Below, piece by piece: positions 16,090-25,189 of a stretch of 64,000 nt of DNA; position 1 is the first letter of the stretch; the number at the start of each line of letters is the position of its first letter. The position numbers were made by a program, and so were the translations under genes. The notes under the pieces were generated by a model. It was not told the DNA's origin, ran no database searches, and saw nothing but the letters and a program-made list of their open reading frames with translations. Origin of the DNA: Thermocrispum agreste DSM 44070 (GTDB taxonomy: Bacteria > Actinomycetota > Actinomycetes > Mycobacteriales > Pseudonocardiaceae); NCBI RefSeq assembly GCF_000427905.1, contig NZ_ATYX01000007.1, positions 124,001 through 188,000 on the forward strand, in the 5' to 3' direction.

Positions 16090-17334
16090 TCACGCGGATG
16101 CCGCTTTCGCGCCGTAACGGGCCAGCACCTTGTCCCGCTTCGGCGGATGAATGTTCGCTTTGGTGATGTCGCCGTTGTAGTGCGCCAGCAGCCTCTTGTC
16201 CATCACCTTGCGCCACAGCGGCGGGATCAACGCCAGCAGGATCATCGTCGCGTATCCGGCGGGAAGCTGCGGAGCCTCCTCGTAGTCGCGCAGAGCCTGG
16301 TACCGGCGCGTCGGGTTGGCGTGGTGGTCACTGTGCCGCTGCAAGTGGTACAGGAACACGTTGGTCACCACGTTGTTCGAGTTCCAGCTGTGCCGTGCGG
16401 TCGGCCGCTCGTACCGGCCGCCCTTCGCCGTGCGCTGCCGCAGCAGCCCGTAGTGCTCGAGGTAGTTGACCACCTCCAGCAGGGAGAAGCCGAAGAACGC
16501 CTGGATGAGCAGCATCGGCAGGACCTCCCAGCCGAACGCGGCGATCAGCGCCCCGTACAGCACCACCGACATCAGCCAGGCGGACAGCACGTCGTTGCGC
16601 AGCGTCCACGGGCCGCGGTTGCTGCGGGCCAGCCGCTTCTTCTCCAGCGCCCATGCGCTGCGCAGGCTGCCGGAGACGGTGCGCGGCCAGAACCGGTAGA
16701 ACGACTCGCCGACCCGCGAACTGGCCGGGTCCTCCGGGGTGGCGACCCGCACGTGGTGGCCGCGGTTGTGCTCGATGAAGAAGTGACCGTAGAACGTCTG
16801 GGCCAGCGCGACGCGGGCCAACCACCGCTCGTACTCGACCTTCTTGTGCCCCAGCTCGTGCGCGGTGTTGATGCCGATGCCCGCCACCACGCCGACCGAG
16901 ATCGCCAGGCCGAGGCGGTCGAACCACGTCATGTCGTAGGTCGTCCACATCCAGCAGGCCAGCACCAGCCCGGCGTACTGGATGGGCAGGAACAAGTAGA
17001 GGATCCAGCGGTAGTAGCGGTCGTTCTCCAGCCACTCGATCAGCTCGTCCGGCGGATTCTCCCCGTCGGTGCCGATGATCAGGTCCAGCAGCGGGATCAG
17101 CCCGAACACCACGATCGGAGCCATCCACCAGACCAGGTGCATGGCCCAGGTGCCCTCCCAGCTCTGGTAGCCGAGCCAGATGAGGAACGGGATCGCGGGC
17201 ACCACCAGGCCGAGCATCCAGGCGTATCGCTTCGGATCGCGCCAGCTCACTTCGTCCCGGCTCGCGCCGTCGTTGCCGGATGCGGCCTGCCCGTTGCCGT
17301 CCGGAACACCTTGACCTGCGGCGACCGATGTCAT
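16090..17334 (-). CDS. alkB: Alkane 1-monooxygenase (AlkB)
   Basis: Membrane di-iron enzyme that hydroxylates the terminal carbon of n-alkanes using rubredoxin electrons. The 414 residues carry the four family boxes: HELGH at 159-163, EHNRGHH at 188-194, NYLEHYGL at 290-297 and LQRHSDHH at 331-338, with about six hydrophobic spans before and between them. ATG 17334 is chosen because GAGGAGG lies 7 nt upstream and the AlkB-like region begins soon after; a longer frame from 17406 crosses the operator region. It is first in the operon with rubredoxin, reductase and TetR. Chain-length preference cannot be read. Confidence 0.96.
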   Translation of the reverse strand: MTSVAAGQGVPDGNGQAASGNDGASRDEVSWRDPKRYAWMLGLVVPAIPFLIWLGYQSWEGTWAMHLVWWMAPIVVFGLIPLLDLIIGTDGENPPDELIEWLENDRYYRWILYLFLPIQYAGLVLACWMWTTYDMTWFDRLGLAISVGVVAGIGINTAHELGHKKVEYERWLARVALAQTFYGHFFIEHNRGHHVRVATPEDPASSRVGESFYRFWPRTVSGSLRSAWALEKKRLARSNRGPWTLRNDVLSAWLMSVVLYGALIAAFGWEVLPMLLIQAFFGFSLLEVVNYLEHYGLLRQRTAKGGRYERPTARHSWNSNNVVTNVFLYHLQRHSDHHANPTRRYQALRDYEEAPQLPAGYATMILLALIPPLWRKVMDKRLLAHYNGDITKANIHPPKRDKVLARYGAKAASA

Positions 17335-17374
17335 GACCACGCCTCCTCGCGTGCTCGCGACCCAGGCGATCTGG

Positions 17375-17425
17375 GTGTAACTTGGAGTTACACGTAACGT
17401 TGACACGAGCGGCCAGCCGTGTCAA
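17375..17425 (-). promoter_or_regulatory. Two inverted repeats in the alkB promoter region
   Basis: GTGTAACT-TGG-AGTTACAC at 17375-17393 is a perfect 8-bp inverted repeat. Beside it, TTGACACG-N10-CGTGTCAA at 17400-17425 is another. The second uses the same half-sites as the repeat in front of the operon's TetR gene. They lie 41 to 91 bp upstream of the alkB ATG, where a promoter is expected. The first repeat has a different sequence and may bind a second regulator. Confidence 0.65.
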
Positions 17426-17594
17426 CAGACCGACACCTGAACGCAGGATGTAAAGCGCGCACACCGAGCCGACACCCGGCACATCCGCGCAGGCCACCGA
17501 TCACCGGGCACCGCCACGAATCGCGGCACGGTCAGGTGCCGGGCAGTCCGACGGCAGCCGGTCACCTCTCCTGAAGCCACCGTCACCGCTTCGC

Positions 17595-18038
17595 CTACGG
17601 CTCGGAGGCGAACTCGACGCCGGCCCGATCGGCCGCAGTCAAGACATCCAGCAGCCGCGTCAGATCGCACTGCTGCGCCTCGTCGAGCCGCCCGACGAAC
17701 GGCGCCAGCTCGGCCACGACATCCCGCCGCACCTTGTCGAACAGCTCCCGCCCCTGCTCGGTGAGCGCGACGTCCACCGCCCGGCGATCCTCCGGCGACC
17801 GACCCCGGACCATCAGGCCGCGCCGCTCGGCGCGCTCCACCAGGCCCGACATCGTGGACTTGTCCAGGCCGAGAAACGCCGCGAGCTCGGTCATCCGGGG
17901 CCGGCGATCTCGCAGGATCCCCAGCACGCGCAGCTGCGTCAGGGACAAGTCGTGCGCCGCACCGGCCCGGGTCAGCACGGCCATGACCCGGAACGTCGTA
18001 CGCACCAGGGCATCCATCAGGTCCTCGTCCGCGGCCAT
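17595..18038 (-). CDS. MarR-family transcriptional regulator
   Basis: A 147-residue winged-helix regulator. The recognition region is RMTELAAFLGLDKSTMSGLV and the wing RGRSPEDRRAVDVALTEQGR carries the usual DRR motif. It is divergent from an MDR-type oxidoreductase, a common arrangement where MarR senses a phenolic or electrophile and derepresses the enzyme. A TAGGAT -10 six nt before the ATG and a TTGGTA -35 17 bp further upstream suggest a leaderless, autoregulated transcript. The effector is unknown. Confidence 0.92.
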   Translation of the reverse strand: MAADEDLMDALVRTTFRVMAVLTRAGAAHDLSLTQLRVLGILRDRRPRMTELAAFLGLDKSTMSGLVERAERRGLMVRGRSPEDRRAVDVALTEQGRELFDKVRRDVVAELAPFVGRLDEAQQCDLTRLLDVLTAADRAGVEFASEP

Positions 18039-18044
18039 GCCCGG

Positions 18045-18120
18045 ATCCTACTTGACATTGTTGGCATTACCAACCAAAGTGGTGTGGGCGTTAGTTGGAT
18101 TTACCAACAACTTGTAATAC
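18045..18120. promoter_or_regulatory. Divergent promoters with two MarR operators
   Basis: Two perfect 15-bp palindromes GTTGG-N5-CCAAC lie at 18060-18074 and 18094-18108, 34 bp centre to centre; a lone CCAAC half-site follows at 18120-18124. Leftward, TTGGTA (18068-18073) and TAGGAT (18045-18050) are 17 bp apart and end six nt before the marR ATG. Rightward, TTAGTT (18091-18096) and TAATAC (18115-18120) are 18 bp apart. Each palindrome therefore overlaps one promoter, the layout of a MarR repressor controlling itself and its divergent target. Confidence 0.8.
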
Positions 18121-18138
18121 CAACCACTTGGAGGAGTC

Positions 18139-19065
18139 ATGCACGCCGCCGTTCTCACCGACTTGGCCGCACCGCCGCAGTACGGCGAGCACCCCGATCC
18201 GGTCGCCGAAGGGCCGGGGGAAGCCGTGGTCGAGGTCCTTGCCGCGCCACTGCACCGGCTGACCCGAGGACACGCGACCGGGTCGCACTACGCGGCCCGG
18301 GCCACGCTCCCCCTGGTTCCCGGCGTCGACGGCGTCGTCCGCGACGAGAACGGAAGGCTCTGGTACGCGGTCCTGCGCGACCGTCCGCTCGGCACGTTCG
18401 CCGAACGCACGGTCATCGATCGCCGCTACACCGTGCCGCTGCCGGACGACATCGACCCGGTGCGCATCGCGGCCGCGATGAACCCGGCAATGGCCTCGTG
18501 GCTGGCGCTGCGCCGCCGCGTCACGTTCCGGCCGGGCAGCCGGGTGCTCGTCCTCGGCGCCACCGGCGTCGCCGGCCGGATGGCCGTGCAGATCGCCAGG
18601 CACCTGGGGGCGTCGTACGTGGCTGCGGCGGGCCGGAACCCGTCCCGCCTGGCCGGGCTGACCGACCTGGGAGCCGACGCCGCGGTGACCTACGACCAGA
18701 TCGACTCGGTGGCCAACGCCGACGTAGTGCTCGACTTCGTGTGGGGCGAACCGTCTGCTCGCGCGATGCGCTCGGTGGTGATGTCCCGCGCTTTGCGTTC
18801 CACCGCGCTCGACTGGATTCAGATCGGTTCGGTCGCCGGGCAGACCCTCGAACTCGACGCGGAACTGCTCCGGGCCGCCCGGGTGCAGCTGTGCGGAAGC
18901 GGCGTCGGCTCGGTGGCCCTGCCGGACATCCTCACCGAGCTCCCAGCCATCGCCGATGCGGTGCACAGCAGCGCGATCGACGTGCCTGCACGCCCGGTGC
19001 CGCTTGCCGATGTGGCCGAGACGTGGGACGCCTCCAGCGACGACCGCGTCGTCTACGTGCCGTAG
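18139..19065 (+). CDS. Zinc-free MDR-family oxidoreductase (quinone reductase type)
   Basis: A 308-residue protein of the medium-chain dehydrogenase fold. It has a GroES-like N-terminal half and the NADPH site SRVLVLGATGVAGRMAVQIA near residues 134-153. The zinc ligands of alcohol dehydrogenases are absent, pointing to quinone or enone reduction. It is controlled by the divergent MarR gene, which suggests detoxification of an electrophile or quinone. GGAGG precedes ATG 18139 by 5 nt. Its 3' end overlaps the convergent alcohol dehydrogenase gene by 13 bp. Confidence 0.85.
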   Translation: MHAAVLTDLAAPPQYGEHPDPVAEGPGEAVVEVLAAPLHRLTRGHATGSHYAARATLPLVPGVDGVVRDENGRLWYAVLRDRPLGTFAERTVIDRRYTVPLPDDIDPVRIAAAMNPAMASWLALRRRVTFRPGSRVLVLGATGVAGRMAVQIARHLGASYVAAAGRNPSRLAGLTDLGADAAVTYDQIDSVANADVVLDFVWGEPSARAMRSVVMSRALRSTALDWIQIGSVAGQTLELDAELLRAARVQLCGSGVGSVALPDILTELPAIADAVHSSAIDVPARPVPLADVAETWDASSDDRVVYVP

Positions 19066-20171
19066 CCGTGGCTCGGCCCCGCCCCGGGCTGGTCGAACAC
19101 CACCAGCGTTCGGCCGCCGTCGCCCTTGGCGAGGCGGTCGAACGCCTCCGGGGCGTCTTCCAGGCGAATGCGATGGGTGATCAGGGCGCCGAGGTCGAGC
19201 CTGCCGTCGAGCACCGCTTTCGCCAGCTCGGGCACGTCGACGTCGGGATCGGCAGTGCCGTAGATGGAGCTGCTGAGCGTGCGGGCGAAGTGGTAGAGCT
19301 CCAGCCCGTTGAACGACACGTGATCATCGCGGGAGCCGACGCCGAGCGTGATCACCCGCCCGCCACGCCTGGTGCTCGACCACGCCGTCCGGATCGCCGC
19401 CGAACGTCCGACGCACTCGAAGGCGACGTCCGCACCGCGCCCTTCGGTCATCGCGCGGACTGTCTTCGGAGCCGACTTGTCGGCGACGACGAAGTCCGTG
19501 GCGCCGGCGGCCTTGGCCAGATCGGCTTTGCTCTCGTTGACGTCGAGCGCCACGATCCGGCCTGCCCCGGCCAGCCGCGCCCCGAGGATCACGGACAGGC
19601 CGACCCCGCCGAGGCCGACCACGGCGACCGACTCCCCCTGCCGCACCCTCGCCGTGTTGCGCACAGCGCCCACGCCGGTGAGCACGGCACAGCCGAGGAG
19701 GGCGGCCTCCGCCAGCGGCAGCTCGGCCGGCACCGGGATCACGGCGTTCTCCCCCACCAGCACTTCCTCGGCCAGTCCCCCCACGCCGAGCGTGACGTGT
19801 GTTTCCGTACCGTCCGCCAGGCGGCCGCGCGGCACCGAGGCCACGCCCTCGTTCGTGGTGCACAGCCACGGCTCTCCTTGCCGGCAGAACCAGCACTCGC
19901 GGCACGGCGGGCTCCAGTTGAGCACCACGTGGTCACCTGCCCGCACGCGGCTGACGCCGTCACCGACCTCGGTCACGACTCCGGCCGCCTCGTGGCCGAG
20001 TACCAGGGGAAACGACGGGGCAAGCACCCCGTTCACCATGGACAGGTCGGAATGACACACGCCGGCACCCCGGACCGCCACCCGCACCTGCCCCGGCCCG
20101 GTCGGCCCGAGCTCGACGTCCGACAGCTCGAATCCGGCATCCACACCGCGTGAGATCAGCGCGCGTACCAT
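19053..20171 (-). CDS. Zinc-dependent alcohol dehydrogenase
   Basis: A 372-residue NAD-dependent alcohol dehydrogenase. Catalytic zinc ligands appear in GAGVCHSDLS and LVLGHEAAGVV, the structural zinc cysteines in SPPCRECWFCRQGEPWLC, and the coenzyme fold in VAVVGLGGVGLSVILGA. The class resembles class III/long-chain or MDR mycothiol-type enzymes. ATG 20171 is preferred since the domain begins directly (VRALISRGV); a longer frame to 20228 is not supported. With alkB nearby, an alkanol oxidation role is possible but unproven. The 3' ends of this gene and its convergent neighbour overlap by 13 bp. Confidence 0.92.
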   Translation of the reverse strand: MVRALISRGVDAGFELSDVELGPTGPGQVRVAVRGAGVCHSDLSMVNGVLAPSFPLVLGHEAAGVVTEVGDGVSRVRAGDHVVLNWSPPCRECWFCRQGEPWLCTTNEGVASVPRGRLADGTETHVTLGVGGLAEEVLVGENAVIPVPAELPLAEAALLGCAVLTGVGAVRNTARVRQGESVAVVGLGGVGLSVILGARLAGAGRIVALDVNESKADLAKAAGATDFVVADKSAPKTVRAMTEGRGADVAFECVGRSAAIRTAWSSTRRGGRVITLGVGSRDDHVSFNGLELYHFARTLSSSIYGTADPDVDVPELAKAVLDGRLDLGALITHRIRLEDAPEAFDRLAKGDGGRTLVVFDQPGAGPSHGYGT

Positions 20172-20431
20172 GCCCGGCAGGCTACCCTCGCGTTGTTCCG
20201 GATTTCTGCTCTGTGAGAGCCGCTCCATCGTTCTCGATCACCCGCAGACCGGGCAAGCGTACGCGCGAGACAACTCCGAGTCCGATCAGATGGCGCAGGA
20301 TGTGCCCGGCTGTTTGGATGATGTCGACTCCGGTGTCGGGCACACTGACGGCACAGTCTCGACGCCCCCGGCAACGCGCCTCCGGCGTCATCGAACCGGA
20401 GCGGTGTCGCACGGGCCGGAATCGCCCGGCG

Positions 20432-23305
20432 CTACAGCCTCTGGGCTTGCGTGCTCTCCAGATCGAGTCGCGCGGCGAGCACTTCGGCCAGGTGCCGCGA
20501 CCGGATCCCGGCCAGTTGTTCGAACTGGGTCCGGCAGCTGAACCCGTCGGCGACCACCGCGGTGCCGGGTGGCTGGGCCGCCAGCGCGGGCAGCACACCC
20601 TGCTCGGCCACCTTGCGAGAAACCTCGTAGTGCCCGCGCTCGAAGCCGAAGTTCCCGGCCAGCCCGCAACACCCCGCGTCCAGCACGGTGGTCGCCGCAC
20701 CGGTGGCGCGGAGCAACGCTGCGTCAGGACCGGCGCCCATGACGGCGTGCTGGTGGCAATGCACCTGCAGGGCTGCCTGCTCGCCCTCCTTCGCCTTCGG
20801 CACCTCCCAGTCCGGAGCGAACTTCGCCAGCAGCTCGGCGAGGGTGTACGTGTTGTCGGCGAGCATCCGCGCGTCGGCGTCGTCCGGGAGCAGTTCGGTG
20901 GCGTCCGACCGGAACAGCGCGGCACAACTGGGTTCCAGCACCAGCATGGGCACGCCCGCCGACACCACCGGCGCCACCGTGCGCAGCGCGTGGCGGAGCT
21001 TGCGCCGGGCCGCCTTCAGCTGCCCGGTGCTGAGCCAGGTCAGCCCGCAGCACACCGGCCGCGACGGCAGCAGCACGTCGAACCCGGCCGCCCGCAGCAC
21101 CCGCACGGCCGCCTGCCCGATGGCCGGGGCGAAGTAGTTGGTGAACGTGTCCGGCCACAGCAGCACCGACTTCTCCGGCAACGGTTCCTGCCGCAGGCCC
21201 TGGTCGAACACCTCGGTGAACGGACGCCGGGCGAAGGCCGGGATACGACGCTGGGGCGCGATACCACCCATGCGCTTGACCAGCCCGCTGGTGATCTTCG
21301 ACGAAGCGACCCAGTTGACCACCCGCGGAGCCTTGGCGGCGATCCGCGCCAGCCGGGGCAGCCAGCCCATCGAGTAGTGCGACGCAGGCCGCAGCCGATG
21401 CTTGTACCGCTGGTACAGGTACTCCGACTTGTAGCTGGCCATGTCGACGCCGACCGGGCAGTCGATCTTGCAGCCCTTGCACGACAGGCACAGATCCAGT
21501 GCTTCGGCGACTTCCGGTGATTTCCAGCCCTTGGTGACCGTCTCGCCGAGCAACATCTCCTGCAGCACCCGAGCCCGGCCACGGGTGGAGTCCTTCTCGT
21601 CCCTGGTGGCGCGATAGCTCGGGCACATCACGCCGCCGGAGCCGGTGCGGCAGCGCGCGACACCGACACAGCGATGCACGGCCCGGCCCAGCTCGCCGCC
21701 GTCCTCCCGCAAGGCCAGCTCGACCCGCGGCGTCCGCCACCGGTGGCGCATGCGCAGGTCGTCGGCAACCCCCGCCGGATCCACGATCACCCCGGGGTTG
21801 AGCCGCCCCCGCGGGTCCCAGATCGCCTTGAACCGGCCGAACGCCCGGATCAGTTCGTCGCTGTACATGGTGGGCAGGTGCTCGGACCGGGCACGGCCGT
21901 CCCCGTGCTCGCCGGACAGCGTGCCGCCGTGCGCCACCACCAACTTGGCCGCCTCCGCCATGAACCGCCGGAAATGCGCGACCCCGTCGTCCGATTGCAG
22001 GTTGAAGTCCAGCCGGACGTGCAGGCAGCCTTCACCAAAATGCCCGTACACCACGCCCTTCAGGCCGAACTGGTCCAGCAGGCGGTGGAAGTCGCGCAAG
22101 TACGCGCCGAGGTTGCGGGGCGGCACGGCGGCGTCTTCCCAGCCCGGCCAGGACAGCACCCCGTCGACCGAGCGGGTGGCCAGCCCGGAGCCGTCCTCAC
22201 GGATCTTCCACACGGTGCGCTGCGCCGCCGGATCCTCCACCACCCGGACGTCCAGCACACCGTCGATGCCCCGCAGCGCCTTGACCATCTCCTCGGCTTC
22301 CCACGCGGCCGCCTCCACGTCCACCAGCAGCCACGCCGATCCCCTGGGCAGCACCCCCTCGGGGACCGCGTCCGGACGACGATCACGGAGCACGTCGAGG
22401 ATGCGGTCGTCCATGCCTTCGCACGTCAGCGGCTTGTGTTCAAGGATCGCCGGGACGGCGTCGGCCGCCGCGATCGAATCCGGGAAGCCCACCACGATCA
22501 GCCGTTGGCACTGCGGCAGGGGCACCAGCTTGATCGTCGCAGCCAGCACGATCACGCACGTGCCCTCGCTGCCGACGAGTGCCCGCGCCGCGTTGCAGCC
22601 GTTCTCCGGCAACAGGTGATGCAGCGCGTAACCGGAAACCTGGCGGGAGAACCGGCCCAGCTCGCTACGCAGCACCGCCTGATGCTCCTCGGCCAGCCCC
22701 CGCAGCGCGGCGTGGATGCGCCCCGGCCTGCCGCCCCGGCTGATCACCACGTCCAGCTCCGACTGGCTCATCGGACCGAGCGTCATCCTGGTGCCGTCGT
22801 AGCAGAGCACGTCCAGCTCGAGGACGTTGTCCGAAGTCCGTCCCCACGCGACCGAGTGCGAGCCGCACGCGTCGTTGCCGATCATCCCGCCGATCGTGCA
22901 GCGGGCATGGGTCGACGGGTCCGGCCCGAACCGCAGCCCGTACTCGGCAAGCACGGCGTTGAGCGCCCCGGGCACGACGCCGGCTTCCACCCGCGCCGTC
23001 CTGGCGTGCGGATCGACGGAGATGATCCGGTTCATGTGCCGCGACAGGTCGAGCACCACGCCGGAGCCGATCGCGTTGCCGGCGATCGACGTGCCACCAC
23101 CTCGCGTGGTGATCGGCACGTCGTGCTCGGCGCACACCTGCACGGCAGCGGCCACGTCGTCGGCGTCGCGCGGAAACACCACGCCCAGCGGGACTTTGCG
23201 GTAGTTCGACGCGTCGGAGCTGTACTCGGCGCGGCGTCGAGCAGAGAAATCCACCTCGCCACGAACGGCACTTGTCAGCGCGTCGGCCAGTTCGGAGAGC
23301 CACAT
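20432..23305 (-). CDS. FAD-binding and iron-sulfur D-2-hydroxyacid dehydrogenase
   Basis: A 957-residue fusion. The N-terminal half is a VAO-type FAD domain (PITTRGGGTSIAGNAIGSG near residue 80 and TIGGMIGNDACGSHS) with a C-terminal FAD-oxidase cap containing KGVVYGHFGEGCLHVRLDFN. The second half has an iron-sulfur module with LCLSCKGCKIDCPVGVDM near residue 630 and CCG-type motifs (PVCCGLTW and GCCGLAGNFG). This order matches glycolate-oxidase-like proteins and bacterial D-2-hydroxyglutarate or D-lactate dehydrogenases that feed electrons to the respiratory chain. ATG 23305 follows the PhoD gene by 19 bp. The exact substrate is uncertain. Confidence 0.9.
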   Translation of the reverse strand: MWLSELADALTSAVRGEVDFSARRRAEYSSDASNYRKVPLGVVFPRDADDVAAAVQVCAEHDVPITTRGGGTSIAGNAIGSGVVLDLSRHMNRIISVDPHARTARVEAGVVPGALNAVLAEYGLRFGPDPSTHARCTIGGMIGNDACGSHSVAWGRTSDNVLELDVLCYDGTRMTLGPMSQSELDVVISRGGRPGRIHAALRGLAEEHQAVLRSELGRFSRQVSGYALHHLLPENGCNAARALVGSEGTCVIVLAATIKLVPLPQCQRLIVVGFPDSIAAADAVPAILEHKPLTCEGMDDRILDVLRDRRPDAVPEGVLPRGSAWLLVDVEAAAWEAEEMVKALRGIDGVLDVRVVEDPAAQRTVWKIREDGSGLATRSVDGVLSWPGWEDAAVPPRNLGAYLRDFHRLLDQFGLKGVVYGHFGEGCLHVRLDFNLQSDDGVAHFRRFMAEAAKLVVAHGGTLSGEHGDGRARSEHLPTMYSDELIRAFGRFKAIWDPRGRLNPGVIVDPAGVADDLRMRHRWRTPRVELALREDGGELGRAVHRCVGVARCRTGSGGVMCPSYRATRDEKDSTRGRARVLQEMLLGETVTKGWKSPEVAEALDLCLSCKGCKIDCPVGVDMASYKSEYLYQRYKHRLRPASHYSMGWLPRLARIAAKAPRVVNWVASSKITSGLVKRMGGIAPQRRIPAFARRPFTEVFDQGLRQEPLPEKSVLLWPDTFTNYFAPAIGQAAVRVLRAAGFDVLLPSRPVCCGLTWLSTGQLKAARRKLRHALRTVAPVVSAGVPMLVLEPSCAALFRSDATELLPDDADARMLADNTYTLAELLAKFAPDWEVPKAKEGEQAALQVHCHQHAVMGAGPDAALLRATGAATTVLDAGCCGLAGNFGFERGHYEVSRKVAEQGVLPALAAQPPGTAVVADGFSCRTQFEQLAGIRSRHLAEVLAARLDLESTQAQRL

Positions 23306-23324
23306 CGCGCTTCAGTCTGCCGTT

Positions 23325-24968
23325 CTACACCGGATTCGCAACCGATCTCAACCGTTGCGCACCGGCTGGAGTGATCATCGAACGGGCGTGCTTTGCCGGG
23401 CTGTCCGGGGCTTCCCGGTCGGCCAGGTAGTACCAGTCGCACTGGGTCCGTTCCGGCGTCACGTCCAGCACCGCGAAACCGTGCGAATCCATCTCCGCGT
23501 ACTTCAGGTGGCGATTGAGCGTGCGGGCCGCCGTTTCCACCGCGATCGAGGCGGTTCGCGGCGGCACACCGGCGATGTCGTCCAAGTTGTCCGAAGTCAC
23601 CGACGGGACGACGAACTCGGTCGCCACCGTCGGCGACAGCGGGTACGCACCGGCGTCGACCGGGATCTCGGCAGCGAACGACATGTGGATGTCGCCGGTC
23701 AGGAAGACCGTGTCGCGCACTCGCTCGCGGCGCAGCTGCCGGACCAGCTGACGCCGCTCGTACTGGTAGCCGTCCCACTGGTCGTAGTTGATCGGCCCGC
23801 CGTCCTCGGGCAACAGGCCGAGCAGGTCCGCCAACGGCTTGCCGATGATGCGCGGCACCGGTGGAAGCAGCAACGGCGCGAACATCACCGACGTGCCGAT
23901 CAGCTTCCACTGCACGTCGGCGCGCAACGACTCCTGCAGGAACGCCAGCTGCGCATCGCCCGCCATGACCTGATCCGGGTCGTCCGCCCGGCCTGCCTGT
24001 CCGACGTCGAGCTGACGAGAGCGATAACTGCGCAGGTCGAGCATGGTGAGTTCGGCCAGCGCGCCGAACCGAAGCCTGCGGTAGATCACGCCGCCCGGCC
24101 CGAGCCGGACCGGCATCCACTCCCGGTACGCCTGCTTGGCCGCGGCACGGCGCTCGGCCCAGGTGCCCTCGGAACCCTCGGTGTGGTTCTCCGCGCCACC
24201 GGACCACGCGTCGTTGGCGAACTCGTGGTCGTCCCAGGTGACGATCCACGGGCACGCGGCATGCAGCGCCTGCAAGCTCGGATCGGTCTTGTACTGCGCG
24301 TGGCGTCGCCGGTAGTCCGACAGCGTGGTCATTTCGTGCGGCGGATCATGCGGCCGGAACGTGCCGTACTCGTTGGGCCCGTACTCGTACAGGTAGTCGC
24401 CGAGGTGCAGGACGGCATCCAGATCGCCGCGTTCGGCCATCCGCCGGTAAGCGGCGAAGTGCCCGGCCTGCCAGTTGGCACACGACACGACACCGAACCG
24501 CAGGCGGGCAGGCACGACCCCGTCGGCCGGAGCGGTCCGGGTGCGCCCGACCGGTGAAGAGCTGCCGAGGCAGGAGAACCGGTAGTAGTACTCGGTCCCC
24601 GGCCGCAAACCCCCGGCGTCGACCTTGACCGTGTGGTCGCGGTCCGGCCCGGTGGTCACCTCGCCACCGGCGACCACGGAGGTGAAGTCCGCGTCGGTGG
24701 CGACTTGCCAGGTGACGGCGACCTGCGGGCCTCGGCCGGAACCGGGCACGGCGTCGGCGGCCGGGGTCACCCGGGTCCAGAGGATGACGCGATCCGGCAA
24801 CGGATCGCCCGACGCCACACCGTGGCGAAAGACGTCCGTTTGAGCACGCGCGAAAGGCAAGCTCAGCGCGGGGACGGCCAGGGCGGCGGCCCCGCCTGCT
24901 CGGATGACCGAGCGGCGACGGATCCGGGGCATGCGGGAAGCGGTCTCGGGGTCCGATGGCTCGCGCAT
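23325..24968 (-). CDS. phoD: PhoD-like alkaline phosphatase, Tat-exported
   Basis: A secreted metallophosphatase or phosphodiesterase of about 547 residues. A twin-arginine signal RIRRRSVIRAGGAAALAVPA ends near ARAQ. The PhoD N-terminal domain follows (FRHGVASGDPLPDRVILWTR), then the metal centre with VVSCANWQAG, LHLGDYLYEYG, WDDHEFAND and FLTGDIHMSF. ATG 24968 leaves a 16-residue n-region before the twin arginines; GTG 25016 and ATG 24932 are alternatives and none has a strong ribosome site. I looked for an 11-bp direct-repeat PHO box upstream and found none that convinces. Confidence 0.92.
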   Translation of the reverse strand: MREPSDPETASRMPRIRRRSVIRAGGAAALAVPALSLPFARAQTDVFRHGVASGDPLPDRVILWTRVTPAADAVPGSGRGPQVAVTWQVATDADFTSVVAGGEVTTGPDRDHTVKVDAGGLRPGTEYYYRFSCLGSSSPVGRTRTAPADGVVPARLRFGVVSCANWQAGHFAAYRRMAERGDLDAVLHLGDYLYEYGPNEYGTFRPHDPPHEMTTLSDYRRRHAQYKTDPSLQALHAACPWIVTWDDHEFANDAWSGGAENHTEGSEGTWAERRAAAKQAYREWMPVRLGPGGVIYRRLRFGALAELTMLDLRSYRSRQLDVGQAGRADDPDQVMAGDAQLAFLQESLRADVQWKLIGTSVMFAPLLLPPVPRIIGKPLADLLGLLPEDGGPINYDQWDGYQYERRQLVRQLRRERVRDTVFLTGDIHMSFAAEIPVDAGAYPLSPTVATEFVVPSVTSDNLDDIAGVPPRTASIAVETAARTLNRHLKYAEMDSHGFAVLDVTPERTQCDWYYLADREAPDSPAKHARSMITPAGAQRLRSVANPV

Positions 24969-25189
24969 GGCTGGTTCAACGGCTGGCCCGCCGGAAGGAA
25001 ACGATCTTGCCGGCACGTTCCCCGGAAAGGCGGAGCCGCGCGGCGTGATCCGGATACGGGCGTGTCCGGAATGACTTCGGAATGGTCACGATTGATCGGT
25101 CAAGGAGTGAAACCCGTCACGTTCAGACCCTAGTCTGCAGTGGCCGGGGTTACCGGCGGTCGCAGCAGCCGAGCTGGGAAAGGCCAACG

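Noticed and set aside
20182-20343. A 53-codon minus-strand frame from GTG 20343 with protein-like sequence (DIIQTAGHILRHLIGLGVV).
   Set aside because: It has no Shine-Dalgarno, no recognised family and no support from context; it could be a decayed fragment, but the evidence is too thin to call.
24969-25189. A PHO box controlling phoD.
   Set aside because: A single GTTCA-like element is present near 25119, but no 11-bp direct-repeat pair in the right place and orientation was found.
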